This document shows positions 1 through 7,173 of a DNA stretch of 14,227 nucleotides, piece after piece. The stretch is from an uncultured Bacteroidales bacterium. Lineage in GTDB: Bacteria; Bacteroidota; Bacteroidia; Bacteroidales; Paludibacteraceae. Position 1 is the stretch's first letter; each line of letters begins with the position of its first letter. The notes under the pieces were generated by a model that did not search any database, was not told where the DNA came from, and saw nothing but the letters and a program-made list of their open reading frames with translations. The translations under genes and the position numbers were made by a program. The DNA lies in the NCBI GenBank assembly GCA_946405045.1, contig CAMJFV010000021.1:1-14227 (forward strand). Reading direction: 5' to 3'.

Positions 1-660
1 CGCAAACTGCTTGAGAGAGCGGCACGTATCGCATCTGCTACGGACAACTCTGTGAAAATGATTTCCAGATATGATGCGAATGTGGCGATGGGTATGATTC
101 ATACAATAAAAGAAAATAATATCACTGATATCGTATTAGGACTTCATCATAAAAATGCATTTGCAGATTCTTTCTTCGGTGAAAAGACGGAGAAATTGCT
201 TCAGATGACCAACCAGATGGTTATGGTAGTCAAAGCGGTGCAACCGTTGAGCACAATTCGTAGAGTTGTTGTGGCTGTTCCGCCGAAAGCAGAGTTTGAG
301 ATTGGATTTGTGAAGTGGTACGACAGAGTAAAGAATATATGTAAACAGATCGGAGCTTCAGCCAAGTTCTTCGCTTCTAATGACACTCTTGTACAGATCA
401 AGGAGCTTGCAAGCAGAAATAAGTTTGGAGTACCGACTCAATATGAAGTTCTTGACGATTGGGATGAGTTCCTGATCCTCACACGTGAATTGGAGGCAGA
501 CAACCTTTTGGTGATTGTGTCGTCAAGAAGGAACAATGATTCCTACTTGCCTGCGTTTGAAAAATTACCGCAGCAATTAGGCCGTTATTTTGCAGACAAT
601 AGTTTTATCATACTTTATCCGGAGCAATTCTCGTCGCCTGCGGATAAGGAAATTTCTTAA
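1..660 (+). CDS. Cation:proton antiporter (CPA2/KefB-like), C-terminal part, 5' truncated
   Basis: The frame is open from the first base of the window (first codons read RKLLERAARIAS) to the TAA at 658-660, so this is the 3' end of a longer gene and the ATG at 52 is internal. The visible 219 residues contain no membrane segment. They look like the cytoplasmic tail of Bacteroidales sodium/proton antiporters, in which a CPA2 membrane domain is followed by universal-stress-protein (UspA)-like folds. The clues are the stretch ITDIVLGLHHKNAFADSFFG, the segment VVVAVPPKAEFEIGFVKW opening the second half, and the ending NSFIILYPEQF. The role inferred from the family is exchange of monovalent cations for protons across the inner membrane, with the tail regulatory or nucleotide-sensing. 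The assignment rests on remembered family resemblance and the membrane part cannot be seen. The next gene starts 15 bases downstream on the same strand, which suggests cotranscription. Confidence 0.75.
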   Translation, partial: RKLLERAARIASATDNSVKMISRYDANVAMGMIHTIKENNITDIVLGLHHKNAFADSFFGEKTEKLLQMTNQMVMVVKAVQPLSTIRRVVVAVPPKAEFEIGFVKWYDRVKNICKQIGASAKFFASNDTLVQIKELASRNKFGVPTQYEVLDDWDEFLILTRELEADNLLVIVSSRRNNDSYLPAFEKLPQQLGRYFADNSFIILYPEQFSSPADKEIS

Positions 661-675
661 TTATTAGGATAGATT

Positions 676-2019
676 ATGGCAGAGATGTATCAGACTCCCT
701 TTTTCTATAAATTCTTGAGAGTCTACAGTAACACAATATACAGCAGATGGTTTTCGTCGACGGAGGTGAATAACGAGAAGGTTATTCCTGAAAACGCGTC
801 GGTGATTTTTGCACCAAACCATCAGAATGCGTTTATTGATGCGATGGCTTTGTTGTGGTCGTCGCCTGCACCTATTGTTTTTTTGGCCAAGGCATCCATC
901 TTCGGCAATAAATTGGTGGCCAAGGCGTTGAACTTCTTCAAAATCATGCCAGCCTACCGTATGCGTGACGGTTATAGCAATTTGAAGAAGAATGAGGAAA
1001 GTTTTGAGCAGGCGGTCAAAGTGCTTGCCCACAATGAATATTTTTGTCTTATGCCAGAGGGAGGCCAGGATGAGCATCGTCGTCTCCGCCCATTGGTAAA
1101 AGGTATGTTCCGTATCGCTTTCGCCACTCAAAAGCAAAAGCCAGAAGGAGAGTCGATACTTATTGTGCCGACGGGAATCGATTACGGACACTATGACCAC
1201 AGCGGTTATCATTTGGTGATTAACTTTGGTAAACCAATCCGTATCGCAGACTATTATCAGGATTATCTTGCCAACGAAGCTGTGACTCAGAATAAGGTGA
1301 GAGACGAATTGTACAACCGTATGAAGCCGTTGATTCACCATATCGTTTCAGAGAAATACTATGACACTATTTACGCATCGTCTTACGCATACGCAGAGGA
1401 AATGCTTGAATCTAAGGATTGGGATGACAATGAGACCAACCGTCTGGAGGTGCGTCAGAGAATCTCTACTCAACTTGACGAGGCAGTGGTGAACAACCAT
1501 CCACTTTTGCCTGAATTGGAGTCGGCTGTGAAGAATTGGCTAGGAGACAGCAATATGGTGGAACTTTATGCACGTGCTTACGAGGAACCACATAAGGTTG
1601 ATCCCAAATTGATCACGTCTATTTTATATTTGATAGGATCTTCACCTCTTGCTCTTTATGCTGCCGCTTTCAATGGATTCCCATATCTGTTGTTTAAGGG
1701 CGTGGCATACAAACTGGCACACAATACAGGATTTGAAGCCAGCTTGTTGCTTGGATTCGTATATTTGATCCTTCCGTTTATATATCTGCTATATATAATA
1801 TTGTATGCGATCTTCATGCCAGGTTATTTTGCGGATACATTGTCGTTTATAGTTTTCACTGTTTGTTGGCTATTGTCACTGCCATTCTCGTTTAATTTCC
1901 TTGTGAGATACAAATGGAGATTCCAGTATGTGAAATCGAGAATACAGACTATCGCAGGCAAGGGTAAGGCCGCTGATAAAGTGGTAGAGATTTTAAGACA
2001 AATTGTGCCGTCTATTTAA
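676..2019 (+). CDS. PlsC-like glycerolipid acyltransferase with C-terminal membrane segments
   Basis: A 447-residue protein with an N-terminal PlsC/GPAT acyltransferase domain (about residues 35-220). Visible blocks are NHQNAFID (residues 48-55), supplying the catalytic His49 and Asp55, the phosphate-binding-type block LMPEGGQDEHR (125-135), and VPTGIDYG (164-171). The His-Asp spacing is HX5D rather than the HX4D of classical bacterial PlsC; from memory, fungal-type GPATs also have HX5D. After a charged, probably helical middle region (220-310), two or three hydrophobic segments follow at about 314-340, 356-380 and 388-412, so the protein is probably membrane anchored at its C-terminal end. 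The expected role is acyl transfer to a glycerol-phosphate or lysophosphatidate acceptor in phospholipid synthesis; the acceptor cannot be told from sequence. The ATG at 676 follows a weak purine stretch (TAGGATAG). The stop is 3 bases before ruvB, implying coupled translation. Confidence 0.82.
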   Translation: MAEMYQTPFFYKFLRVYSNTIYSRWFSSTEVNNEKVIPENASVIFAPNHQNAFIDAMALLWSSPAPIVFLAKASIFGNKLVAKALNFFKIMPAYRMRDGYSNLKKNEESFEQAVKVLAHNEYFCLMPEGGQDEHRRLRPLVKGMFRIAFATQKQKPEGESILIVPTGIDYGHYDHSGYHLVINFGKPIRIADYYQDYLANEAVTQNKVRDELYNRMKPLIHHIVSEKYYDTIYASSYAYAEEMLESKDWDDNETNRLEVRQRISTQLDEAVVNNHPLLPELESAVKNWLGDSNMVELYARAYEEPHKVDPKLITSILYLIGSSPLALYAAAFNGFPYLLFKGVAYKLAHNTGFEASLLLGFVYLILPFIYLLYIILYAIFMPGYFADTLSFIVFTVCWLLSLPFSFNFLVRYKWRFQYVKSRIQTIAGKGKAADKVVEILRQIVPSI

Positions 2020-2022
2020 GCA

Positions 2023-3051
2023 ATGGAAGATATCGAAGAACTAGACATACATAATGCTGCTGAAGAGCGTGAACAGGACTACGAGATCGCGTTACGCCCC
2101 CTTTCTTTCGAGGATTTTACTGGTCAACAGAAGATTCTTGAGAATCTGAAGGTGTTTGTGGCGGCAGCTAAGATGCGTGGCGAACCGCTCGATCATACAT
2201 TGCTTTATGGCCCTCCTGGTTTGGGTAAGACAACTCTTGCCAATATCCTTGCCAATGAGATGGGTGTAGGGTTCAAACTTATCTCCGCCCCTGTGCTCGA
2301 CAAACCATTGGATTTGGCTGGACTTTTGACTGGTTTGGAGCCAAATCAGGTCCTTTTCATCGACGAAATTCATCGTTTGAAGCCTGTGATTGAGGAGTTC
2401 CTTTATTCTGCGATGGAAGATTTCCGCATCGACCTTATGATAGACAAAGGACCGAATGCAAGAGCATTGCAGATACCATTGAATCCATTCACCCTCGTCG
2501 GTGCGACAACAAGAAGCGGATTGCTTACAAGTCCGTTGAGAGCACGTTTCGGTATCAACTGCCATCTTGAATACTACGATAAGGATGTCCTTACTAAGAT
2601 TATATGCCGTTCAGCTTCGAAACTCTATACTCCTTGTGATGTGGAGGCGGCAGGAGAGATAGCAAGCCGCAGCCGTGGCACCCCACGTATCGCGAATGCT
2701 ATTTTGCGACGTGTGCGAGACTTCGCTCAGGTGAAAGGAAATGGTGTGATCGACACTAAAATCGCAAGTGAGGCATTGCGTGCACTTAATATCGATCAAT
2801 ATGGCTTGGATGAGACAGATACTAAGATTCTTGCCATTCTCATCGACAAATTCAAGGGTGGACCGGTCGGACTTTCCACTATTGCCACCGCAATCGGAGA
2901 GGATGCCGGCACGATCGAGGAAGTGTATGAGCCATTCCTTATCAAGGAGGGATTCTTGAAACGTACACCACGCGGAAGAGAGGCTACAGAGTTGGCTTAC
3001 AACCATCTTGGCAGAAAACGTGATGGTGCACAACTTACATTATTTGATTAA
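2023..3051 (+). CDS. ruvB: Holliday junction branch migration helicase RuvB
   Basis: A full-length 342-residue RuvB, the AAA+ motor that with RuvA drives Holliday-junction branch migration and with RuvC resolves junctions. The N-terminal segment has the family signature RPLSFEDFTGQ (25-35). Walker A is GPPGLGKTT (63-71), Walker B is LFIDEIHR (111-118), sensor 1 is GATTR (160-164), and the arginine-finger region is SPLRARFG (170-177). The C-terminal winged-helix domain follows (about 255-335), including the characteristic GLDETD and GGPVGLSTIA stretches and the ending RTPRGREAT. No residue of these motifs is missing and the length is typical. It starts 3 bases after the acyltransferase stop and is followed 13 bases later by the pseudouridine synthase. 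ruvA and ruvC are not in the window. Confidence 0.98.
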   Translation: MEDIEELDIHNAAEEREQDYEIALRPLSFEDFTGQQKILENLKVFVAAAKMRGEPLDHTLLYGPPGLGKTTLANILANEMGVGFKLISAPVLDKPLDLAGLLTGLEPNQVLFIDEIHRLKPVIEEFLYSAMEDFRIDLMIDKGPNARALQIPLNPFTLVGATTRSGLLTSPLRARFGINCHLEYYDKDVLTKIICRSASKLYTPCDVEAAGEIASRSRGTPRIANAILRRVRDFAQVKGNGVIDTKIASEALRALNIDQYGLDETDTKILAILIDKFKGGPVGLSTIATAIGEDAGTIEEVYEPFLIKEGFLKRTPRGREATELAYNHLGRKRDGAQLTLFD

Positions 3052-3064
3052 AACTTATTTTGCA

Positions 3065-3973
3065 ATGATAAAACCAACTAGTAGAAAAAACTTTATCCGT
3101 GAGCGTTCGACTGATTTTGTTGTCAACGAACCAGCGAAATTGTTTGATTTTTTGCAGCAGAAGATTGGCTCAAGCCGTAATAATATAAAAAGCCTATTGG
3201 CTAAAAGATTGGTATCGGTAGACGGTGCTATCGAGACTCGCTACGATTACGAGTTGCAGAAGGGACAGAAAATAAGTGTCTGCTTCACTGGTAAGAAAAA
3301 TACATTCTCTCATCCTAAAATTTCCATCATATACGAGGATGATGCTTTCCTTGTTGTCGACAAGAAGGAGGGAATACTTTCTGTGCCAGCACCAAACCAT
3401 GCTGCTGAGGATACTGTATTGAAAGTGATGGTCGGCTACGTTAAACGACAGAACCGTCAGAATGCATTATATACTGTGCATAGAATCGACCGCGACACAA
3501 GCGGTGTGCTTATGTTCACAAAGACACCTGAAGTGCAGCAGGCAGTGAAAGCCCACTGGCACGACAGCGACCACAGAAAAGTGTATTACGCTTTGGTGGA
3601 GGGAATTGTGGAGAAGGATGAGGATACAGTGGAAAGCTGGCTTAAAGAAGATCCAAAGACATACATTGTTCATTCTTATAATTACGATAATGGAGGAATG
3701 TATGCTGTCACAAAATACAAGGTCATACAGAGAGGAAACGGACGTACTCTTCTTAAGTGTGAGATCCCTACAGGAAGAAAGAATCAGATACGTGTCCATA
3801 TGCAGTCGATCGGACATCCTATTGTCGGCGACGTGAAGTATGGAGCACCTGTCACAAGTGTGAAACGTCTGTGTCTTCATGCAACGTACTTGGCGATAAA
3901 AAACCCGATGAATGGGAAGATAATTTCGTTTGAATCGCCAGTTCCTCGAATCTTCTATACTGTAATGAAGTAA
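3065..3973 (+). CDS. RluA-family pseudouridine synthase with S4 domain
   Basis: A 302-residue RNA pseudouridine synthase of the RluA/RluD family, which isomerises specific uridines in rRNA or tRNA. An N-terminal S4-like RNA-binding domain (about residues 24-75, with KLFDFLQQKIG and NNIKSLLAKRLVSVDG) precedes the catalytic domain. Motif II is HRIDRDTSGVLMF (139-151) with catalytic Asp142, and the conserved C-terminal motif is GRKNQIRVH (237-245) followed by GHPIVGDVKYG. The target uridine cannot be assigned. An in-frame ATG at 3008 would lengthen the protein by 19 residues but lies inside ruvB and adds an unconserved-looking stretch, so I prefer the ATG at 3065, 13 bases after the ruvB stop. 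The next gene begins 3 bases after this stop. Confidence 0.92.
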   Translation: MIKPTSRKNFIRERSTDFVVNEPAKLFDFLQQKIGSSRNNIKSLLAKRLVSVDGAIETRYDYELQKGQKISVCFTGKKNTFSHPKISIIYEDDAFLVVDKKEGILSVPAPNHAAEDTVLKVMVGYVKRQNRQNALYTVHRIDRDTSGVLMFTKTPEVQQAVKAHWHDSDHRKVYYALVEGIVEKDEDTVESWLKEDPKTYIVHSYNYDNGGMYAVTKYKVIQRGNGRTLLKCEIPTGRKNQIRVHMQSIGHPIVGDVKYGAPVTSVKRLCLHATYLAIKNPMNGKIISFESPVPRIFYTVMK

Positions 3974-3976
3974 GAA

Positions 3977-5095
3977 ATGGAGGATATAAAAGCATATTTC
4001 AGAAAACCAGAGGTGGAGAATATCCCTCTACATTATTTCGACGATGCGAATGACTTTTCATCGTTCATTTCAGCATGTTCCGACGATTATGATGTTGCCA
4101 TTGTGGGTATACCGTCAGCATGGGGATCACAAAAATATAATCCGTCGACAGCTGATGCTCCAGATGGTGTAAGAAAGTATCTTTACCGTCTGTGTGGAGA
4201 TTTCCACAATGTGAGAATCGCTGATTTGGGCAATGTCAATGTTAAAGACGATCAGTCGCCAATGGCTGCTGTCGCAGACGTTGTCTCGATACTTGTTGAG
4301 GCAGGAAAGAAGGTCGTACTTATTGGAGGAGGCGACTGTTGCAACCTTCCAATTGTGAAAGGAATGAGCCAATCCATCGGCAAAATCAATATTGTCAAGG
4401 TCGACTCGTTGCTTACGTTAAGTGGTGTTGATGAACTGGAAAAGAGTGGAGGAGTGTTGTCTTCTTTTGATGAGATAGAAAAGATCGAGCAGGTAGATTG
4501 TATAGATGTGTTAGGCTATCAGACGTACCTGTGTTCAGAAGATAAAATATCGAGGGCGGACGACCAGCATATATGCTTCACTCGTTTGGCGGATGTACAG
4601 GATAATGTGCAGAATATAGAGCCGTTGCTTCGTGACAATGATCTTTTCTCTATTTCGGCACGTGCGGTTCGCAACGCTGATATGCCGTCATGTATTGCAA
4701 TGCCAAACGGATTGTATGGAGAAGAAGCATGTCATTTGGCGAAACTTGCGGGACTGAGCGATAGATCCTCTGTGTTCTATATCTCCGATGTATACGCCCA
4801 AAATGAGTCATCACTTGCCCTTTCTGCCCAGATTGTGTGGCATTATCTTCATGGTGTGGATCATCGATACAATGATTATCCGGTGAACAATATAAACAAT
4901 TATCGCAAGTCGATAGTTTTTGACACTCGCACAAATACAGAGGTGAAATTCTACACTAACCCATTGAATGGAAGATGGTGGGTGGAGATACCTGGTTATG
5001 ATGGGACTCGCATCGTCTCATGCAAAGAATCTGATTATGTGGCAATGACAAACAGAGAAGTTCCTGAAATCTGGTTCAGACATTATATGAGATAA
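3977..5095 (+). CDS. Arginase/formimidoylglutamase-fold protein, probable pseudoenzyme
   Basis: A 372-residue protein with the layout of the ureohydrolase (arginase/agmatinase/formimidoylglutamase) superfamily: VAIVGIPSAWGSQKYNPSTA near residues 40-59, a central VVLIGGGD (113-120), and the stretches LGYQTY (179-184) and NGLYGEEACHLAKLAGLSD (244-262). From memory these match a Bacteroidota branch often labelled arginase or formimidoylglutamase. The manganese ligands are largely absent. The usual His after the glycine run is replaced by Asp120-Cys121-Cys122. The DAHxD motif reads DSLLT (143-147). The SxDxD motif reads SISAR (225-229). Hydrolysis by the known two-metal mechanism is therefore unlikely, and a binding, regulatory or structural role is more plausible (inference). 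It is the last gene of the cluster and is followed after 37 bases by a strong terminator. Confidence 0.78.
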   Translation: MEDIKAYFRKPEVENIPLHYFDDANDFSSFISACSDDYDVAIVGIPSAWGSQKYNPSTADAPDGVRKYLYRLCGDFHNVRIADLGNVNVKDDQSPMAAVADVVSILVEAGKKVVLIGGGDCCNLPIVKGMSQSIGKINIVKVDSLLTLSGVDELEKSGGVLSSFDEIEKIEQVDCIDVLGYQTYLCSEDKISRADDQHICFTRLADVQDNVQNIEPLLRDNDLFSISARAVRNADMPSCIAMPNGLYGEEACHLAKLAGLSDRSSVFYISDVYAQNESSLALSAQIVWHYLHGVDHRYNDYPVNNINNYRKSIVFDTRTNTEVKFYTNPLNGRWWVEIPGYDGTRIVSCKESDYVAMTNREVPEIWFRHYMR

Positions 5096-5132
5096 AATCC
5101 CGATGAAAAGGGGAAATAAATAGATTTAATGG

Positions 5133-5164
5133 TAAGACGGGATATCCTCCCGTCTTATTTTTTT
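5133..5164 (+). terminator. Intrinsic terminator of the housekeeping cluster
   Basis: A perfect 10-base-pair stem (TAAGACGGGA at 5133-5142 with TCCCGTCTTA at 5148-5157), a 5-base loop TATCC, then seven consecutive T residues (5158-5164). This is a textbook rho-independent terminator 37 bases after the arginase-fold gene. Confidence 0.93.
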
Positions 5165-5454
5165 CTACCGATGTAAAACACCTAACGACGTAATTGGAGA
5201 ATGCCCATCTGTAGAGTCACATGGACATGCATCTCTAATCGTATTGAGACATTTCTACGTTTATATCCAAGTCAGGGCGACCACAATGGATCGTCCCTAC
5301 GGTCAAATTACAATTCGTAGACGTGTTTCCCATCAATTACGAATTACGCATTATGAATTATTTTCTTTCCCTCCCGAAAATCTCGTCATACTTATGGATT
5401 ATCTCATCTGTGCAAGAAATTTCCAATTCGAGTTATAGTCGCAACAAATTAAAA
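5165..5454. repeat. Non-coding spacer with imperfect hairpins resembling decayed dispersed repeats
   Basis: No convincing gene is present. Three structured patches are visible. TAGAG (5212-5216) and CTCTA (5233-5237) bracket a second short pair CATG/CATG. GGGCGACCA (5275-5283) pairs with TGGATCGTCCC (5287-5297) with two single-base bulges and is followed by TAC. AATTCGTA (5312-5319) pairs with TACGAATT (5338-5345), next to a tandem AATTACG (5335-5341 and 5342-5348). Hairpins beginning GTAGAG or GGGCGACC, and AATTACGAATTACG strings, are patterns I associate with dispersed intergenic repeats in many bacteria. That association is inference from memory; only the inverted symmetry is directly seen. 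Confidence 0.45.
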
Positions 5455-5485
5455 GTTGTAAGATTGCGGTGAAAACTTAATTTAC
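5455..5485 (+). promoter_or_regulatory. Possible Bacteroidota promoter for the sorting-domain protein/esterase pair
   Basis: GTTG (5455-5458) is separated by 19 bases from TAATTTAC (5478-5485), near the Bacteroides-type arrangement TTTG-N19-21-TAnnTTTG. The -7 box matches only partly. It lies 53 bases upstream of the ATG at 5539, downstream of the cluster terminator, where a promoter is required. Confidence 0.35.
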
Positions 5486-5489
5486 TTAA

Positions 5490-5520
5490 AACTCTGTAAC
5501 GTCTCTTACACAGGAGAGTT
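5490..5520 (+). other. Leader hairpin upstream of the sorting-domain protein gene
   Basis: AACTCT (5490-5495) pairs with AGAGTT (5515-5520), and immediately inside, GTAA (5496-5499) pairs with TTAC, leaving a bulge ACAGG that contains part of the only purine-rich AGGAGAG stretch near the start codon. It sits 18 bases before the ATG, so it could influence translation. A short imperfect hairpin like this could also arise by chance. Confidence 0.3.
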
Positions 5521-5538
5521 ACCATTACAATTTGTACT

Positions 5539-6006
5539 ATGAGAAAAACACTAATTGGCGTGTTTTCCTTGTTGTCTTGTTATTTTGCCAATGCTGACAC
5601 TATTCTGACCGTGGAGTATCTTGACGGTAAGGATGCGAAAGAACAGATGGAGAAACTCTCCAAAATCGCTTTCGACAACAGTGGCAATATGACATTTGTC
5701 TACAACAATGGAGAATCCAAGGACTTCGGAATCCTCTCAAACACACAAAAGATTATTTTTTCCGAAGGAGTATTAACAAAGGTTGATGACCGGTCATCGG
5801 GGTCTTCAATTCAAATCTTTCCTAATCCTGCGGAAGAAACCATTAAGATTGTAGGTTTGGCAGATGGAGAATCTGTCAAAATCTACAATATGGTGGGCAC
5901 ACTCGTGCTTGTCAGCCAATCTTCCGTAATCAATGTCAGTCATCTTGCCGACGGTCAGTATCTCGTCGTCGCAGGAAATTCAATCATCAAACTTATTAAG
6001 AAATAA
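5539..6006 (+). CDS. Small secreted protein with T9SS type A sorting domain
   Basis: A 155-residue exported protein. Residues 1-19 form a Sec signal peptide (MRKTLIGVFSLLSCYFANA). Residues 21-77 hold two short beta-type units ending KIAFD and KIIFS, a pattern common at the N-termini of Bacteroidales secreted proteins. Residues 91-155 are a typical T9SS C-terminal sorting domain: FPNPAEE (94-100), then VKIYNMVGTLV (113-123), then the terminal beta strands around LADGQYLVVAG and the basic end KLIKK. The sorting domain directs passage across the outer membrane and attachment or release at the surface. No catalytic domain remains, so the protein is almost only signal plus sorting domain. It ends 2 bases before the esterase start and is probably cotranslated with it. 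It could be a structural or adaptor protein, or the remnant of a larger secreted protein; its function is not recognised. Confidence 0.8.
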   Translation: MRKTLIGVFSLLSCYFANADTILTVEYLDGKDAKEQMEKLSKIAFDNSGNMTFVYNNGESKDFGILSNTQKIIFSEGVLTKVDDRSSGSSIQIFPNPAEETIKIVGLADGESVKIYNMVGTLVLVSQSSVINVSHLADGQYLVVAGNSIIKLIKK

Positions 6007-6008
6007 CT

Positions 6009-7010
6009 ATGAAAAAGATTCTATTCACTGCAGCATTATTGGCTTGCGGTCTGTTTGCCAGTGCTCAACTATATATCTACAAAGATGGTCAGTTACGCTT
6101 CTCTATGGATGAGACTCCAGACAGCGTTGTCTTCCATGCACCAGCGGTGCAGGAACCTATCGAGGAACCAAAAGTGCCATATAATTATGACGCTAACCTG
6201 CAGTACCACGCCGCTCCAAACAGCTATTTGAACGGTTGCCAGCAGGCAGGACGTGTCATCACTGAATACTATAATGGTATCAGAGGTAATAAGACTTTGA
6301 AGGTGTATGTGCCTTATGGTTACGACGAGAACAAAAAGTACAATATCCTTTATCTGATGCATGGTGGAAGTGAGAATGAGAACACTATCTTTGGTAATGA
6401 TGTCATGCTACAGAATATTCTCGACCACATGATCATGAACGGTGAATTGGAACCTCTTATTGTGGTTACTCCTACTTTCAATGGAAACGGTAGCGAGGCT
6501 CAAAACTTCTATGAGGAGTTCCGTGCAAGTGTGATTCCTTTCGTGGAGGGCAAATACTCCACTTATGCGGAGTCTACTTCGGAAGCCGACATTAAGGCAT
6601 CCCGTCGCCACCGTGCATACGGAGGATTCTCTATGGGATGTGTATCCACATGGAATGTTTTCTTGTATTGCTTGGATATCTGCGCATATTTCATGCCTCT
6701 AAGTGGAGACCTTTGGTGTAATGGCTGTAACTCTGGTCAGGACAAGGCACGTACAATCGACGATGCTATCGCCAAATCAGGTTTTACAACCCGTGACTAT
6801 TTCATTTTCGCGGCAACTGGTTCTGATGATATCGCATACCCTAACGAGAATCCACAGATTCAGGCGATGAAGAACAGCAGCAACTTCGTCTATACTTCTG
6901 ATTTTTCAAAGGGTAATCTATACTTTATGGTAGCCCCAGGTTTGACTCACTGGTGGGGTTATGTGAGACACTATGTGTATGATGGACTACCATACTTCTT
7001 CCACGAATAA
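6009..7010 (+). CDS. Secreted CE1/feruloyl-esterase-like alpha/beta hydrolase
   Basis: A 333-residue exported esterase of the carbohydrate esterase family 1 / esterase D-like group. Residues 1-19 are a signal peptide (MKKILFTAALLACGLFASA) with no lipobox. Residues 20-43 (LYIYKDGQLRFSMDETPDSVVF) resemble the short beta units of the preceding protein. The hydrolase domain spans about 60-333: the esterase core opening KTLKVYVPYGYD (95-106), the oxyanion loop LYLMHGG (114-120), the nucleophile elbow GFSMG (Ser208), a candidate acid at Asp273/Asp274 in ATGSDD, and the likely catalytic His314 in GLTHWWGYVR. Relatives remove feruloyl or acetyl groups from xylan and other plant polysaccharides; the exact ester here is unknown. 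There is no T9SS sorting domain at the C-terminus (it ends DGLPYFFHE), so export beyond the periplasm is not explained by its own sequence. Confidence 0.87.
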   Translation: MKKILFTAALLACGLFASAQLYIYKDGQLRFSMDETPDSVVFHAPAVQEPIEEPKVPYNYDANLQYHAAPNSYLNGCQQAGRVITEYYNGIRGNKTLKVYVPYGYDENKKYNILYLMHGGSENENTIFGNDVMLQNILDHMIMNGELEPLIVVTPTFNGNGSEAQNFYEEFRASVIPFVEGKYSTYAESTSEADIKASRRHRAYGGFSMGCVSTWNVFLYCLDICAYFMPLSGDLWCNGCNSGQDKARTIDDAIAKSGFTTRDYFIFAATGSDDIAYPNENPQIQAMKNSSNFVYTSDFSKGNLYFMVAPGLTHWWGYVRHYVYDGLPYFFHE

Positions 7011-7038
7011 ATTTCTATAAACTTATTTTTAGCGTGTG

Positions 7039-7077
7039 AATCCGCATTGTCCTTATGGATGGTGCGGATTTTATTTT
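7039..7077 (+). terminator. Intrinsic terminator after the esterase gene
   Basis: AATCCGCA (7039-7046) pairs perfectly with TGCGGATT (7063-7070), with a further TCC/GGA pairing inside the loop, followed by TTATTTTG. It lies 28 bases after the esterase stop and points along the plus strand. Confidence 0.82.
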
Positions 7078-7118
7078 GTCTTCTCTTTTATCCATCTCTT
7101 CAAACAGAATACTGTCCA

Positions 7119-7152
7119 GAAAAATAGGATGGGTGATTTGCCCATCCTATTA
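7119..7152 (-). terminator. Intrinsic terminator of the minus-strand LRR protease gene
   Basis: AATAGGATGGG (7123-7133) pairs perfectly over 11 bases with CCCATCCTATT (7141-7151), loop of seven bases. Read on the minus strand, the stem ends in a run of T residues (the A run beginning at 7120 on the plus strand). It lies 22 bases beyond the stop of the minus-strand gene. On the plus strand the stem is followed only by ATTGTTG, so it works mainly for the minus strand. Confidence 0.85.
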
Positions 7153-7173
7153 TTGTTGATCAAGTACAATTTC

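Noticed and set aside
664..1341. Long antisense frame (225 codons) over the acyltransferase gene
   Set aside because: The plus-strand protein has clear catalytic motifs. The antisense translation has no recognisable features and is a shadow.
3008..3064. Upstream start for the pseudouridine synthase, overlapping ruvB
   Set aside because: The added 19 residues are encoded mostly by ruvB sequence in another frame and show nothing family-like. The ATG at 3065 gives a normal N-terminus.
5244..5438. Open frame of 64 codons in the spacer after the housekeeping cluster
   Set aside because: It runs through the hairpin-rich repeat-like sequence, has no recognisable protein features and no start signal, and is short enough to occur by chance.
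5539..7010. The small sorting-domain protein as a frameshifted piece of the esterase
   Set aside because: It lies upstream rather than downstream of the esterase, and each gene has its own start and signal peptide, so a simple frameshift cannot produce this order.
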